Shown here: positions 7,849 to 15,738 of the stretch, piece by piece
How the letters are laid out: every line of letters starts with the position of its first letter
How positions within the stretch are numbered: position 1 is the stretch's first letter
From: CAIKZJ01 sp041675325
GTDB taxonomy: Bacteria > Bacteroidota > Ignavibacteria > Tepidaquicellales > Tepidaquicellaceae
Direction: 5' to 3'
Assembly (NCBI GenBank): GCA_041675325.1
Contig: JBAYUG010000036.1
Location: 1-32,459 of the forward strand
DNA length: 32,459 bases
Program-made: the position numbers and the translations under genes
Notes under the pieces: model-generated
Databases searched by the model: none
What the model was told of the DNA's origin: nothing
What the model saw: only the letters and a program-made list of their open reading frames with translations

Positions 7849-8820
7849 ATGAAATTCAATTCCATTAAATATTTTGCAGTAATGCTGCTTTTATTTGCCT
7901 TAAGTATAAGCGGATGCGATTTCAAAGAGATTAAATCCAAAGCTACTATCGGCGAACTTTCCATAGAAGTGGATGAAAACATTGAACCGGTTCTGCCTTA
8001 CCTTAAGAGCGAATTCGAACGCCTGAACCCTGAAGCTAAAATTACTTATTCTTCAAAACCAACAAAAGTAGCTATTGCCGACCTCATTAATAAAGAGACT
8101 AAACTTATAATGGTCGCGTCTGAGCTTAATGAAGATGAACTCAGGATTCTCAAAGAAAACAAAATGGAGTTCCAAAAACAGGAGATAGCAACTGACGCTA
8201 TCGCTTTTATAGTTAATCAAAGCAATCCTGTCCTTAGAGTAACTTCCGATGACCTTAAAAATATATTTACTGGAAAATACGATCTATGGTCGCAGATTAA
8301 AGCACCCGATGATGAACAAAACAACGAAGTTCTGTCTAATATGAAGGGTAATGACAACAAAATTAAGGTTTTCATACAAAGACCGAATTCAGCAACATAT
8401 TCATACGTTAAAGATACGCTCCTTGCAGGTGTGGAATATTTAAAGACTGCGGTTATTTGCTCAACCAGCGTTCAGATGCTTGAAATGGTCAGAAGCACAA
8501 AGAATGGTATTGGTATCTCAAACCTCGCATGGCTTTCATTGGGTAACCAGGATTCGCTCGATACTTCAGTAAAGACACTCAGGATATCGAGAATCTATCA
8601 AGGCGGCAAGCAGGATGACTATGCCCAGCTTCATCAGGGACTCGTGTTCACGAAGAAATATCCTTATTCCCGAAAATTATGGGCTTATACAACAGTTCTC
8701 GACATTCAACTTTCAACAGGCTGGATTACGTTTTTAAGGAACAAAGACGGACAAAAAGTGTTTCTAGAGAGGGGACTGGTTCCCGTTTCGCAACCGGTAA
8801 AAGTTATACAATTAGATTAA
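7849..8820 (+). CDS. PstS-like substrate-binding lipoprotein
   Basis: Periplasmic-binding-protein-like lipoprotein of the PstS superfamily, 323 aa. The ATG at 7849 gives a clean lipoprotein signal (Lys-rich start, VMLLLFALSIS, then G-C), whereas the upstream ATG at 7822 lies in a hairpin. Conserved parts include IATDAIAFIVNQSNP, the VTSDDLKNIFTGKYDLWSQI segment typical of PstS-like proteins, and a C-terminal FLRNKDGQKVFLERGLVP. The loop that in phosphate-binding PstS reads RxDGSGT is here QRPNSATYS, so phosphate may not be the ligand. From memory, Bacteroidota often place such a gene between tonB and a TPR gene, exactly as here. Do not read it as the missing pstS of pstCAB without testing. 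Confidence 0.82.
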   Translation: MKFNSIKYFAVMLLLFALSISGCDFKEIKSKATIGELSIEVDENIEPVLPYLKSEFERLNPEAKITYSSKPTKVAIADLINKETKLIMVASELNEDELRILKENKMEFQKQEIATDAIAFIVNQSNPVLRVTSDDLKNIFTGKYDLWSQIKAPDDEQNNEVLSNMKGNDNKIKVFIQRPNSATYSYVKDTLLAGVEYLKTAVICSTSVQMLEMVRSTKNGIGISNLAWLSLGNQDSLDTSVKTLRISRIYQGGKQDDYAQLHQGLVFTKKYPYSRKLWAYTTVLDIQLSTGWITFLRNKDGQKVFLERGLVPVSQPVKVIQLD

Positions 8821-8838
8821 ATTAAAGCATAAAAAACC

Positions 8839-10344
8839 ATGAATAAGATTAAAATTTCAATTCTATCGATTTGTTTACTAGTGCTCTTCGCAGTGACTGC
8901 ACATGCACAGAATGATTTACAAAAAGGCAGGGACGCAATTAATAGAGGTGATTATGTAAAAGCAGTTGATATCCTCAGTAAAGTAGTTGCTGTTGATAAG
9001 GATTACGATGCTTATTATCTCTATGGGCTCGCTCTCTACAAAACCGGTTCATTGGCAAAGGCTGAAGAGAATCTTAAAAAAGCATTGAGTGATGATGATG
9101 AAGGTATCGGTGCAATGATTACTCTGGGAAATCTATACAGTTCCCAGAAGAAATATACTGAAGCAAACACCTTATTTAAGAATGGATTAAAAATAGAACC
9201 CGATAATATCAACCTGATGATAGCGCAGTCTGATAATTTTTCTGCACAGGAAAAGATTGATGATGCAATAATAGTTTTGACTCGTGCAACCACTATAAGT
9301 AAAGAGAATCCGAATGTTTATGTCGGTCTCGGTGATGCTTACAGAATAAGAGGCTCTTTCAAACTTGCAGCAGATTATTACAAGAAGGCAATTGCATTGA
9401 AAAAGATACCTGAAGCCTATACAGGACTCGGAGAGTCTTTTGCAAGGCAGAGAAAGTACAATGAAGCTCTCGTTGAGTTTAATAACGCAATAAACGTTGA
9501 TGCTAATTATGCTCCTGCTTATTTCGGCAAAGGCAGAATCCTTTATTTCGGCGGTCAGTTCGGTGATGCTCTCGAAGCATTTAAAAAGTATAGCGAACTT
9601 ATGCCCGGTTCTCAGGAAGGTAACTCATACTACGCAAAAGTACTTTATGCTCAGGGTGTTTACTATTCCGACAGAAACCAGAATGAACAGGCAAACGATA
9701 AATTTAATGAAGCTCTTAAGATTCTTGAAGATGTCATGAAGAATGACCCAAAATCTTCAACCGGTAATTTATACAATGCATATATATACGCTGAAAAAGC
9801 AGAGATTGACGAAGTAAATAAGACAGAATTTCTTAATAAAGCTTTAGAATACTTCTCAAAAGTTGAAATAAAGAATTATGATGAAGAGGACTTGCAGGTG
9901 CTTGCTAAGGTAAATTCAAGTCTGCTGAAATATGATGAAGCCGAGAAATATTATAGAATGGCTCTTCAAAAAGACAGCTTAGATTATGATACTTATTATG
10001 AATGGGGTAAATCTCTCTATAAAGCAGAAAAGTATGAAGAAGCTATTGTTAAATTCCAGAAAAGTATAGACTTGGGTAATCCAAATCCATTCGCAACTCT
10101 GTATAAAGGATTCTCTTATTACTCTATGAAACAATATCTTGAAGCAGTACCGTATTTCCAGAAAGTAATAGATGCAGACCAGAAGTTTGTTCTTGCACTT
10201 GAGTTTCTTGCTCGTGCATACAGGTTTGGTAACAAAGACCAGGAATCTATCGAGACATATGAAAGAATCCTTCAGATTGAACCCGAAAATAAAGAAGCTG
10301 TAGAAATGATAAAAGCTCTGAAGGCTAAAATTGAGAAGCAATAA
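8839..10344 (+). CDS. Secreted TPR protein, 501 aa
   Basis: An N-terminal signal peptide (KISILSICLLVLFAVTAHA, cleavage before QN) is followed by about a dozen tetratricopeptide repeats filling the rest of the protein, recognisable by repeated G/A-x-x-Y and A-x-x-x-F/Y-x-K-A-I spacing (for example YGLALYKTGSLAKAEENLKKAL and YKGFSYYSMKQYLEAVPYFQKV). It is probably a periplasmic protein-protein interaction scaffold. It starts 18 bp after the PstS-like gene and closes the tonB cluster; an inverted repeat follows. The specific partner is unknown. Confidence 0.88.
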   Translation: MNKIKISILSICLLVLFAVTAHAQNDLQKGRDAINRGDYVKAVDILSKVVAVDKDYDAYYLYGLALYKTGSLAKAEENLKKALSDDDEGIGAMITLGNLYSSQKKYTEANTLFKNGLKIEPDNINLMIAQSDNFSAQEKIDDAIIVLTRATTISKENPNVYVGLGDAYRIRGSFKLAADYYKKAIALKKIPEAYTGLGESFARQRKYNEALVEFNNAINVDANYAPAYFGKGRILYFGGQFGDALEAFKKYSELMPGSQEGNSYYAKVLYAQGVYYSDRNQNEQANDKFNEALKILEDVMKNDPKSSTGNLYNAYIYAEKAEIDEVNKTEFLNKALEYFSKVEIKNYDEEDLQVLAKVNSSLLKYDEAEKYYRMALQKDSLDYDTYYEWGKSLYKAEKYEEAIVKFQKSIDLGNPNPFATLYKGFSYYSMKQYLEAVPYFQKVIDADQKFVLALEFLARAYRFGNKDQESIETYERILQIEPENKEAVEMIKALKAKIEKQ

Positions 10345-10374
10345 CATTTATTTTTGTTAAACTTTTATTTATAA

Positions 10375-10404
10375 TATGCGGTTAGTAAGTTTATTAACCG
10401 CATA
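10375..10404. terminator. Perfect 10-bp inverted repeat after the TPR gene
   Basis: TATGCGGTTA (10375-10384) and TAACCGCATA (10395-10404) form a perfect stem with a 10-base loop; ATTTAT follows, not a true T-tract. It may be a weak terminator ending the tonB cluster, 30 bp past the TPR stop. Confidence 0.5.
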
Positions 10405-10415
10405 ATTTATATTAC

Positions 10416-11786
10416 ATGGAAAAAATAATAAAATACATAGAATCGAATAAAGACAGGTATCTTGAAGAATTAAAGGATTTCTTAAGCATACCTTCAATTA
10501 GCAATGAAGAAGCACATAAAGATGATGTCAAAAAAGCGTGCTCATGGCTTGAAAATCACCTGAAAGGTATTGGACTTGATAATGTAACTGTTTATCAGAC
10601 TGAAGGACATCCAATAGTTTATGCTGACTGCCTGAAAGCAGGAAATGACAAGCCTACTGTCCTGGTTTACGGTCATTATGATGTACAGCCTGTTGATCCT
10701 CTTGATTTATGGACTAATCCTCCTTTCGAACCAACAGTTATAGGAAATAAAATTTATGCAAGAGGTTCCGCGGATGATAAGGGGCAGATATTTATACATA
10801 TAAAGAGTATAGAAGCTCATATTAAGAATTACGGTAAATTACCAATAAACCTAAAAGTTATTTTTGAAGGTGAAGAAGAAATAGGCAGTGTAAATCTTTA
10901 TAAGTTTCTTGATAAGCAAAAAGAGTTGCTTAAAGCAGATTATGTTGTGATTTCTGATACATCTATGTATAGAGATAATATGCCTTCAATTTGTTACGGC
11001 CTCAGGGGACTTTGCTTTATGCAGATTGATGTTACCGGACCTAACAGAGACCTTCATTCGGGTACTTTCGGCGGTGGCGTACACAATCCTATCAATGCAC
11101 TTGCTGAAATAATAACTCAGCTTAAAGATAATAAGAACAAAGTATTAATTGATGGATTTTATGACGATGTTGTTGCTCTCGAACAAAAAGAAAGAGATGA
11201 GTTCAAAAGACTTCCTTTTGACGAGAAAAAGTATAAAATGGACCTTGGAGTAGAAGAGCTTTACGGAGAGGAAGGCTACACGACTATCGAAAGAGTGTCT
11301 GCTAGACCTACACTTGATTGTAACGGTATCTGGGGTGGTTATCAGGGGCAGGGTGCAAAGACTGTATTACCATCTGTTGCCGGAGCAAAAGTCTCAATGA
11401 GACTTGTACCAAATCAAGATCCGGACAAAGTTGCAGAGCTTTTTGAAAAGTATGTTATGAAGATTGCACCGAAATCAGTAAAGGTAAAGGTTACTTCCCT
11501 GCACGGCGGGAAACCATCAGTTACAGCAATTGATACTCCTGCAATTAAAGCTGCTGTTAAGGCACTTAAGGATGCATTTGGAGTTGACCCGGTATTCTTC
11601 AAGGAAGGTGGTTCTATTCCGATTGTCAATTCCTTTAATGAAGTCCTTGGAGCTGATGCTATTCTGCTTGGATTCGGACTTCCTGATGATAATATTCATT
11701 CACCTAACGAGAAATTTGACCTTAACAATTTTTACAAAGGAATAAGCACTGTTGCTTATTATTATGACGAACTTTCTAAAATATAA
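10416..11786 (+). CDS. M20 family metallo-dipeptidase
   Basis: Cytosolic zinc dipeptidase of the M20 (carnosinase-like/CNDP) family, 456 aa, the usual length. The metal and catalytic residues are in order: H87-x-D89 in YGHYDV, D120 in RGSADDKG, the Glu pair E153-E154 in EGEEEIG, the Asp of VISDTSMY and a C-terminal His in DDNIHSPNEKF. The inserted lid domain carries DLHSGTFGGGVHNP. No signal peptide is present. The DUF3098-like gene follows after 5 bp. Substrate range cannot be told from sequence. Confidence 0.92.
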   Translation: MEKIIKYIESNKDRYLEELKDFLSIPSISNEEAHKDDVKKACSWLENHLKGIGLDNVTVYQTEGHPIVYADCLKAGNDKPTVLVYGHYDVQPVDPLDLWTNPPFEPTVIGNKIYARGSADDKGQIFIHIKSIEAHIKNYGKLPINLKVIFEGEEEIGSVNLYKFLDKQKELLKADYVVISDTSMYRDNMPSICYGLRGLCFMQIDVTGPNRDLHSGTFGGGVHNPINALAEIITQLKDNKNKVLIDGFYDDVVALEQKERDEFKRLPFDEKKYKMDLGVEELYGEEGYTTIERVSARPTLDCNGIWGGYQGQGAKTVLPSVAGAKVSMRLVPNQDPDKVAELFEKYVMKIAPKSVKVKVTSLHGGKPSVTAIDTPAIKAAVKALKDAFGVDPVFFKEGGSIPIVNSFNEVLGADAILLGFGLPDDNIHSPNEKFDLNNFYKGISTVAYYYDELSKI

Positions 11787-11791
11787 TTAAT

Positions 11792-12085
11792 ATGGCTAAA
11801 GTTGTAAAATCAAAGAAAACCAAACACGCTGAAACATTTCATTTGTCTCTGACAAACAGGAACTATGCTATAATCGGAACAGGAATACTCCTGATTATAA
11901 TCGGTTATTTTTTCATGGCAGAGAATTCTGTTGATGGTTTTCTTCCTACTGTAATTGCACCAATTCTTCTGGTTTTAGGATATATTGTGATAGTTCCTTT
12001 CGGAATACTATTTAAGGATAAATCTTCCAAAACCGAGGAAGCAAAAGTATCCGCAGAAGGAACAAGTAACGTAAAAACGAAGTAA
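11792..12085 (+). CDS. Two-helix membrane protein, DUF3098-like
   Basis: 97 aa, with a Lys-rich N-terminus, FHLSLTNRNYAIIGTGILLIIIGYFFM (first membrane helix), a short PxVIAP turn, a second helix LLVLGYIVIVPFGIL, and a charged C-terminal tail. The N-R-N-Y-A-I-I-G-x-G and G-Y-F-F-M-A pattern and length match what I recall of the DUF3098 family of Bacteroidota, whose role is unknown. It is co-directional with the M20 peptidase (5-bp gap), and the tmRNA begins 10 bp after its stop. Confidence 0.75.
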   Translation: MAKVVKSKKTKHAETFHLSLTNRNYAIIGTGILLIIIGYFFMAENSVDGFLPTVIAPILLVLGYIVIVPFGILFKDKSSKTEEAKVSAEGTSNVKTK

Positions 12086-12095
12086 GATTAAGATA

Positions 12096-12441
12096 GGGAA
12101 TGCAACGGCTTCGACGGAATGCACAGAAGGTTGAAACAGCATTCAGTGTTCCCGGCAGACACTTTAAACGGCTGGAAAAAAATAAACGCAGAAAATAACT
12201 ACGCTTTAGCCGCTTAATTGCAGCTAAACATCATCATCACCCGCTTCCTGTCCGGGAATGAATGATGCCGACTGATGGGATGGACATAAATAACGCCTGA
12301 TAGTTTGTGTCGAGATAAATCGGGATAGGGATGAGTGGTTTGTTTGTTTAGACACGATTTCTGAAAACTAAAAACAAACTAAGTTTGTAGATGTTTCAAT
12401 GGTCTGCTTTTCGGACCCGGGTTCGACTCCCGGCATTTCCA
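12096..12441 (+). ncRNA. ssrA: tmRNA (ssrA)
   Basis: Transfer-messenger RNA that rescues stalled ribosomes with SmpB and tags the nascent peptide for proteolysis. The 5' end GGGAATGC (12096-12103) pairs with GCATTTCC (12433-12440); discriminator A at 12441; the CCA end is not encoded. The tRNA-like T arm reads GGTTCGACTCC. The tag frame at 12188-12217 is GCA GAA AAT AAC TAC GCT TTA GCC GCT TAA, giving AENNYALAA. Pseudoknot-like G/C segments lie between tag and 3' end. A terminator follows at once. It is immediately downstream of the DUF3098-like gene, so its promoter must lie inside that gene or further up. Confidence 0.96.
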
Positions 12442-12449
12442 CAAGAATT

Positions 12450-12476
12450 AAAAAGGGGATTTACATCCCCTTTTTT
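12450..12476. terminator. Bidirectional terminator between ssrA and yidC
   Basis: AAAAAGGGGAT (12450-12460), loop TTAC, ATCCCCTTTTTT (12465-12476). The A-tract and T-tract on both sides let it end ssrA on the + strand and yidC on the - strand. Confidence 0.9.
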
Positions 12477-12489
12477 ATTATCAATAATT

Positions 12490-14340
12490 TTATCTTTTTC
12501 TTCTTTTGCTCATATCCTTTTGCTGTTGCTGCATCCTATCCATGAATTTCGCAATAATACCCGGCTTTGTTGGTTTCTTAATTTCATCCTCTTTAGGCGG
12601 ACGAATTTTTGTAGTGTAATATTGCTGACCTATTGAGAGCAGATTAAACATAAAATAATAAAGGTTTAATCCTGACGGGAAACTAAAGAATAGAAGCGTC
12701 ATCATTATCGGCATTATGTAAACAAGGCTTTTCTGTTTAGGGTCAGTAACGGTCATTTTCTGCTGTATGAACATCGTGATACCCATCAGTGTTGCAAGTC
12801 CTGAAACCTGGTCTATTCCAAACAACGGAATCTTAAACGGCAAATGGAATAAAACGTCAGGAGCTGAGAGGTCTGTTATCCACCATATAAATGATGCCTG
12901 CCTTAACTCAATCGTTGACTGAAAGACTCCGAAAAGAGCATACAGTATCGGAAGCTGTAACAGCATTGGAAGACAGCCGCCCATAGGATTTATACCTTCT
13001 TCCTTGTAGAGTTTCATTATCATAGAATTCATCTTCGTCGGATCATCTTTATATTTTTCTCTTATTTCAGTCATCTTTGGATTCAGTGTTGACATCTTTC
13101 TCATTGAGGTCATCTGCTTCTTCGTCAATGGATTCAGTACAATCTTAAGCACTATAGCAAAAACAATAATAACTACACCCCAGTTTGGTATAAATAAATG
13201 AAGAAAATTAAAGAATGGAATTATTGCATACTGAGCTATTGGTCTGACGAGCCAGTCCAGAGAAAATCTCATAGTCTTTTCAAGCTCCATGTTGTACGCT
13301 TTAAGAATCTTGTAATCAACAGGTGAAAGAAGGACTTTAAATGTGGTTTTCTCGTATGTATCGTTCTTAATATCCATCTTAACAGCAACAGAGAACAAGT
13401 TCTTTTGTCCTTCATCGGGTAGATGCATTTTATTCCCTGTTAAGTACGCTCCGTCTCCTTTTCTCGAGAAAGGAATTATAAAGACACCAAAATATTTGTT
13501 TCTTGTAGCAACATAATCAGTATTTCCGTTTGCATCAAATTTGTCCTCTTTGTTATAATCAGAAGGCATCATTTCCTCAAGTTCGCCGCCCATGTAAGAA
13601 TATGCTGCTGAAAACCTTGCTTCTTCGTCGCTTCTGAATTCTGTTAGATTTAAAGAAGATCCCCAGACTACTTGATATTTATTGTCTGCAATAAATTTCG
13701 AAGGATTACTGAATTCATAATCAACAATGAATTCATAACTATCAGGTATGAATGTGTATATCTTTACTATTTTCTGTGACGAATCTTTACCAATATTAAG
13801 AGTATATTTGAGTACAAAATTAATATCTCCGGCAAGTTTTATATTTTGAGATGAGTAATCTGACTGACTAAAAATAAGGTCTTTTGTGTTGATTGTCTGG
13901 CCTTCTTTAGAAGTGAACATAAGGTTCAGTTCTCTTTCTTTTTTCCAGTCAACAAGTTGAACTTCTTTTCCGTCCCATGTTTTGAATTCTTTCATGTAAG
14001 CCTTCAGAAGCGCTCCGCCAAAATTTGTAAATTCAAATCTGTATTTATCATTTTCAACCGTAAATATTCTTTCTTTGGCTGATAAAGAGTCTTTTGCGTA
14101 TACTATAGAGTTTCTGGCAAATGTGTTCCCATAATTAGTGGAATATTCGCTGACTGCAGTTGTATCTTTTTTAGTAACAACTATTGAATCAGTGCTTACT
14201 TTTGATTTACCCGAATCCTGTACATTCTCAACATTTTGGTTGGGTGGTGATTGAGGTTTCTGGTTTTTCGAAGTCCACATCATCCAGGCAATAAGAATGA
14301 CACCTATTACGACAAAACCGATTATAGATTTTTTATCCAT
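12490..14340 (-). CDS. yidC: Membrane protein insertase YidC
   Basis: Inner-membrane insertase/chaperone that integrates proteins alone or with SecYEG. 616 aa, the long Gram-negative form: an N-terminal anchor helix (residues ~5-22), a large periplasmic beta domain (roughly 80-350), then the conserved five-helix 60-kDa domain with NWGVVIIVFAIVLKIVLNPLTKKQ, GINPMGGCLPMLLQLPILYALFGVF, and IMPIMMTLLFFSFPSGLNLYY. A basic C-terminal tail (QQQQKDMSKRRKR) may bind ribosomes. The start overlaps the yidD stop by one base. It is the last gene of rpmH-rnpA-yidD-yidC. Confidence 0.97.
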   Translation of the reverse strand: MDKKSIIGFVVIGVILIAWMMWTSKNQKPQSPPNQNVENVQDSGKSKVSTDSIVVTKKDTTAVSEYSTNYGNTFARNSIVYAKDSLSAKERIFTVENDKYRFEFTNFGGALLKAYMKEFKTWDGKEVQLVDWKKERELNLMFTSKEGQTINTKDLIFSQSDYSSQNIKLAGDINFVLKYTLNIGKDSSQKIVKIYTFIPDSYEFIVDYEFSNPSKFIADNKYQVVWGSSLNLTEFRSDEEARFSAAYSYMGGELEEMMPSDYNKEDKFDANGNTDYVATRNKYFGVFIIPFSRKGDGAYLTGNKMHLPDEGQKNLFSVAVKMDIKNDTYEKTTFKVLLSPVDYKILKAYNMELEKTMRFSLDWLVRPIAQYAIIPFFNFLHLFIPNWGVVIIVFAIVLKIVLNPLTKKQMTSMRKMSTLNPKMTEIREKYKDDPTKMNSMIMKLYKEEGINPMGGCLPMLLQLPILYALFGVFQSTIELRQASFIWWITDLSAPDVLFHLPFKIPLFGIDQVSGLATLMGITMFIQQKMTVTDPKQKSLVYIMPIMMTLLFFSFPSGLNLYYFMFNLLSIGQQYYTTKIRPPKEDEIKKPTKPGIIAKFMDRMQQQQKDMSKRRKR

Positions 14341-14600
14341 TAATTATTATACTTATTATTTTTATTAAATTTAAAAATATTACTTCCTTTCTCGGGGACA
14401 TTATCAATGCCGCCTTCAAACAGGGGATTACATTTTAATATCCTTTTAATTCCAAGATAGTTTCCTTTAAAAAATCCATGCACCTTTAGAGCCTCAATAT
14501 AATAATTGGAGCAAGTTGGGTAAAATCTACAGGATGGAGGAATCAATGGTGATATAATGTATTGGTAAATCTTTATTATACCTATCATAATATATTTCAT
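14340..14600 (-). CDS. yidD: Membrane protein insertion efficiency factor YidD
   Basis: Small membrane-associated protein that helps YidC-dependent insertion. The 86-aa sequence carries the family core IKIYQYIISPLIPPSCRFYPTCS, then YYIEAL..HG..KG...GIKRILKCNPL and GGIDNVP. Length is normal. It overlaps rnpA by 4 bp (ATGA) and yidC by 1 bp, so translation of all three is coupled. Confidence 0.96.
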   Translation of the reverse strand: MKYIMIGIIKIYQYIISPLIPPSCRFYPTCSNYYIEALKVHGFFKGNYLGIKRILKCNPLFEGGIDNVPEKGSNIFKFNKNNKYNN

Positions 14601-15013
14601 GTTTGAACATAACCTTTGTTAATAGTATCGAATAGACTCCTCATATTTTCTGTGAAAAGAATAAAACCGGATTTGTAGAGCAAATTTATTGAATTTCCTC
14701 CCGATTCACTAACCGTAAAAATTATCTTAGTATTTTCTTTAATCAATAATTTGTGCTTTTCATTTCTGTAAGCTTCTTTGATAAGCCTTTTTATTCTGTT
14801 TCTGACGAATGCTTTTCTTGCTTTTCTTTTGGAAACAGTAAAGCCCACTTTGAGTGATTGTGGGCTTAATAAATCATTATCAAACTGTAAATAGCATTTT
14901 AAATATCCGTTTTCTATAACCTTAGATCTTGTGAAAATCTTCTTAAACGAATCGTATCCTCTTATAATTTCATTTTTCCCTAAACTACGATCAAATTCCG
15001 TATCGTAAGACAT
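14597..15013 (-). CDS. rnpA: Ribonuclease P protein component
   Basis: Protein subunit that binds the RNase P RNA and aids 5' maturation of tRNA precursors (here including tRNA-Val and tmRNA). 138 aa; the RNR signature is in FVRNRIKRLIKEAYR, preceded by KVGFTVSKRKARKA. The ~25-residue N-terminus (FDRSLGKNEIIRGYDSF) precedes the usual FKKIF. It follows rpmH by 16 bp in the conserved order rpmH-rnpA-yidD-yidC. Confidence 0.95.
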   Translation of the reverse strand: MSYDTEFDRSLGKNEIIRGYDSFKKIFTRSKVIENGYLKCYLQFDNDLLSPQSLKVGFTVSKRKARKAFVRNRIKRLIKEAYRNEKHKLLIKENTKIIFTVSESGGNSINLLYKSGFILFTENMRSLFDTINKGYVQT

Positions 15014-15029
15014 TAATTAAGATAAAATA

Positions 15030-15182
15030 CTATCTTGTAAATTCGTCGCTGACAGTAAGTTTCTTTCTGCCTTTAGCTCTTCTGCTGGCAAGAACTTTTC
15101 TTCCGTTCTTAGTTGCCATTCTCTCACGAAAACCGTGTTTATTCTTTCTCTTTGTGTTGCTCGGTTGATAAGTCCTCTTCAT
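15030..15182 (-). CDS. rpmH: 50S ribosomal protein L34
   Basis: 50-aa basic ribosomal protein, read directly from the minus strand: MKRTYQPSN at the start, HGFRERMAT in the middle and GRKVLASRRAKGRKKLTVS at the end, all diagnostic of L34. The C-terminal DEFTR extension is a few residues longer than E. coli L34. ATG at 15182, TAG at 15032-15030. It is the first gene of the rnpA-yidD-yidC block; the 102-bp AT-rich gap upstream should hold its promoter. Confidence 0.97.
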   Translation of the reverse strand: MKRTYQPSNTKRKNKHGFRERMATKNGRKVLASRRAKGRKKLTVSDEFTR

Positions 15183-15284
15183 TATATTAGTTGTATTTAT
15201 TAAAAATTCAAAAAGTGTAAAATAACCTTATTTTTCAGTATATTCAAGGTATTATTCCTTTAAAATTCAGTCCTTAATCCCAAT

Positions 15285-15737
15285 TTAGTTTCGATGTAAA
15301 CCAATACAGCCAGAGTCTTCTTTGCAGGAAGCGAAAACCTGAAGAGAGTGATCGAAAAGCACCATGTTTTTTGAGTTGCAGAGCTTCGTCAGTGTTTTTT
15401 CGATGGAATTATTCTCAAATTCAATTATTTTATTACATTTGAGGCAAATAATATGGTAATGGTTTCTTCTACCGAACTTCTTCTCGTATCGAGCTCTGTC
15501 ACCTTTGAAATTATGCTTAGTTAGAATCTTACATCGGCTCATTAGTTCAAGCGTATTGTAAACAGTTGCCCTTGAAACTTTGATATAGTCGCATTTCATT
15601 TTGCTATACAATTCATCTGCATCGAAATGATTATCCATAGAAAGAGCGGAATCAAGAATAAGGAATCTTTCGTTCGTAATTCTGTGATTGTTTTTCTTTA
15701 AATATTCTATAAAGCTATTTTTAATCCGGTCGTTCAA
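15285..15737 (-). CDS. Fur-family metalloregulator
   Basis: Metal-dependent DNA-binding repressor (Fur/PerR/Zur superfamily), 150 aa. The winged helix is at residues ~10-85 with recognition helix VSRATVYNTLELM (54-66). The metal-binding dimerisation part includes HYHIICLKC (H93, H95, C98, C101) and a second Cys pair C138...C144 (spaced five apart rather than the usual CxxC). Which metal or peroxide it senses is not decidable here. Its ATG follows the lysine aminotransferase stop by 1 bp, so both are on one transcript. Confidence 0.92.
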   Translation of the reverse strand: MNDRIKNSFIEYLKKNNHRITNERFLILDSALSMDNHFDADELYSKMKCDYIKVSRATVYNTLELMSRCKILTKHNFKGDRARYEKKFGRRNHYHIICLKCNKIIEFENNSIEKTLTKLCNSKNMVLFDHSLQVFASCKEDSGCIGLHRN

Positions 15738-15738
15738 A

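Noticed and set aside
12272..12290. ATGGGATGGAC inside ssrA as a further unit of the 11-bp repeat
   Set aside because: A single unit in a structured RNA gene with no neighbours in 11-bp register; likely chance.
12391..12636. Open frame overlapping the tmRNA 3' end and yidC
   Set aside because: It runs through the tmRNA tRNA-like part and the terminator, and lies opposite yidC.
15183..15284. Replication origin in front of rpmH
   Set aside because: rpmH is often near dnaA and oriC, but the gap is short and contains no DnaA-box cluster.
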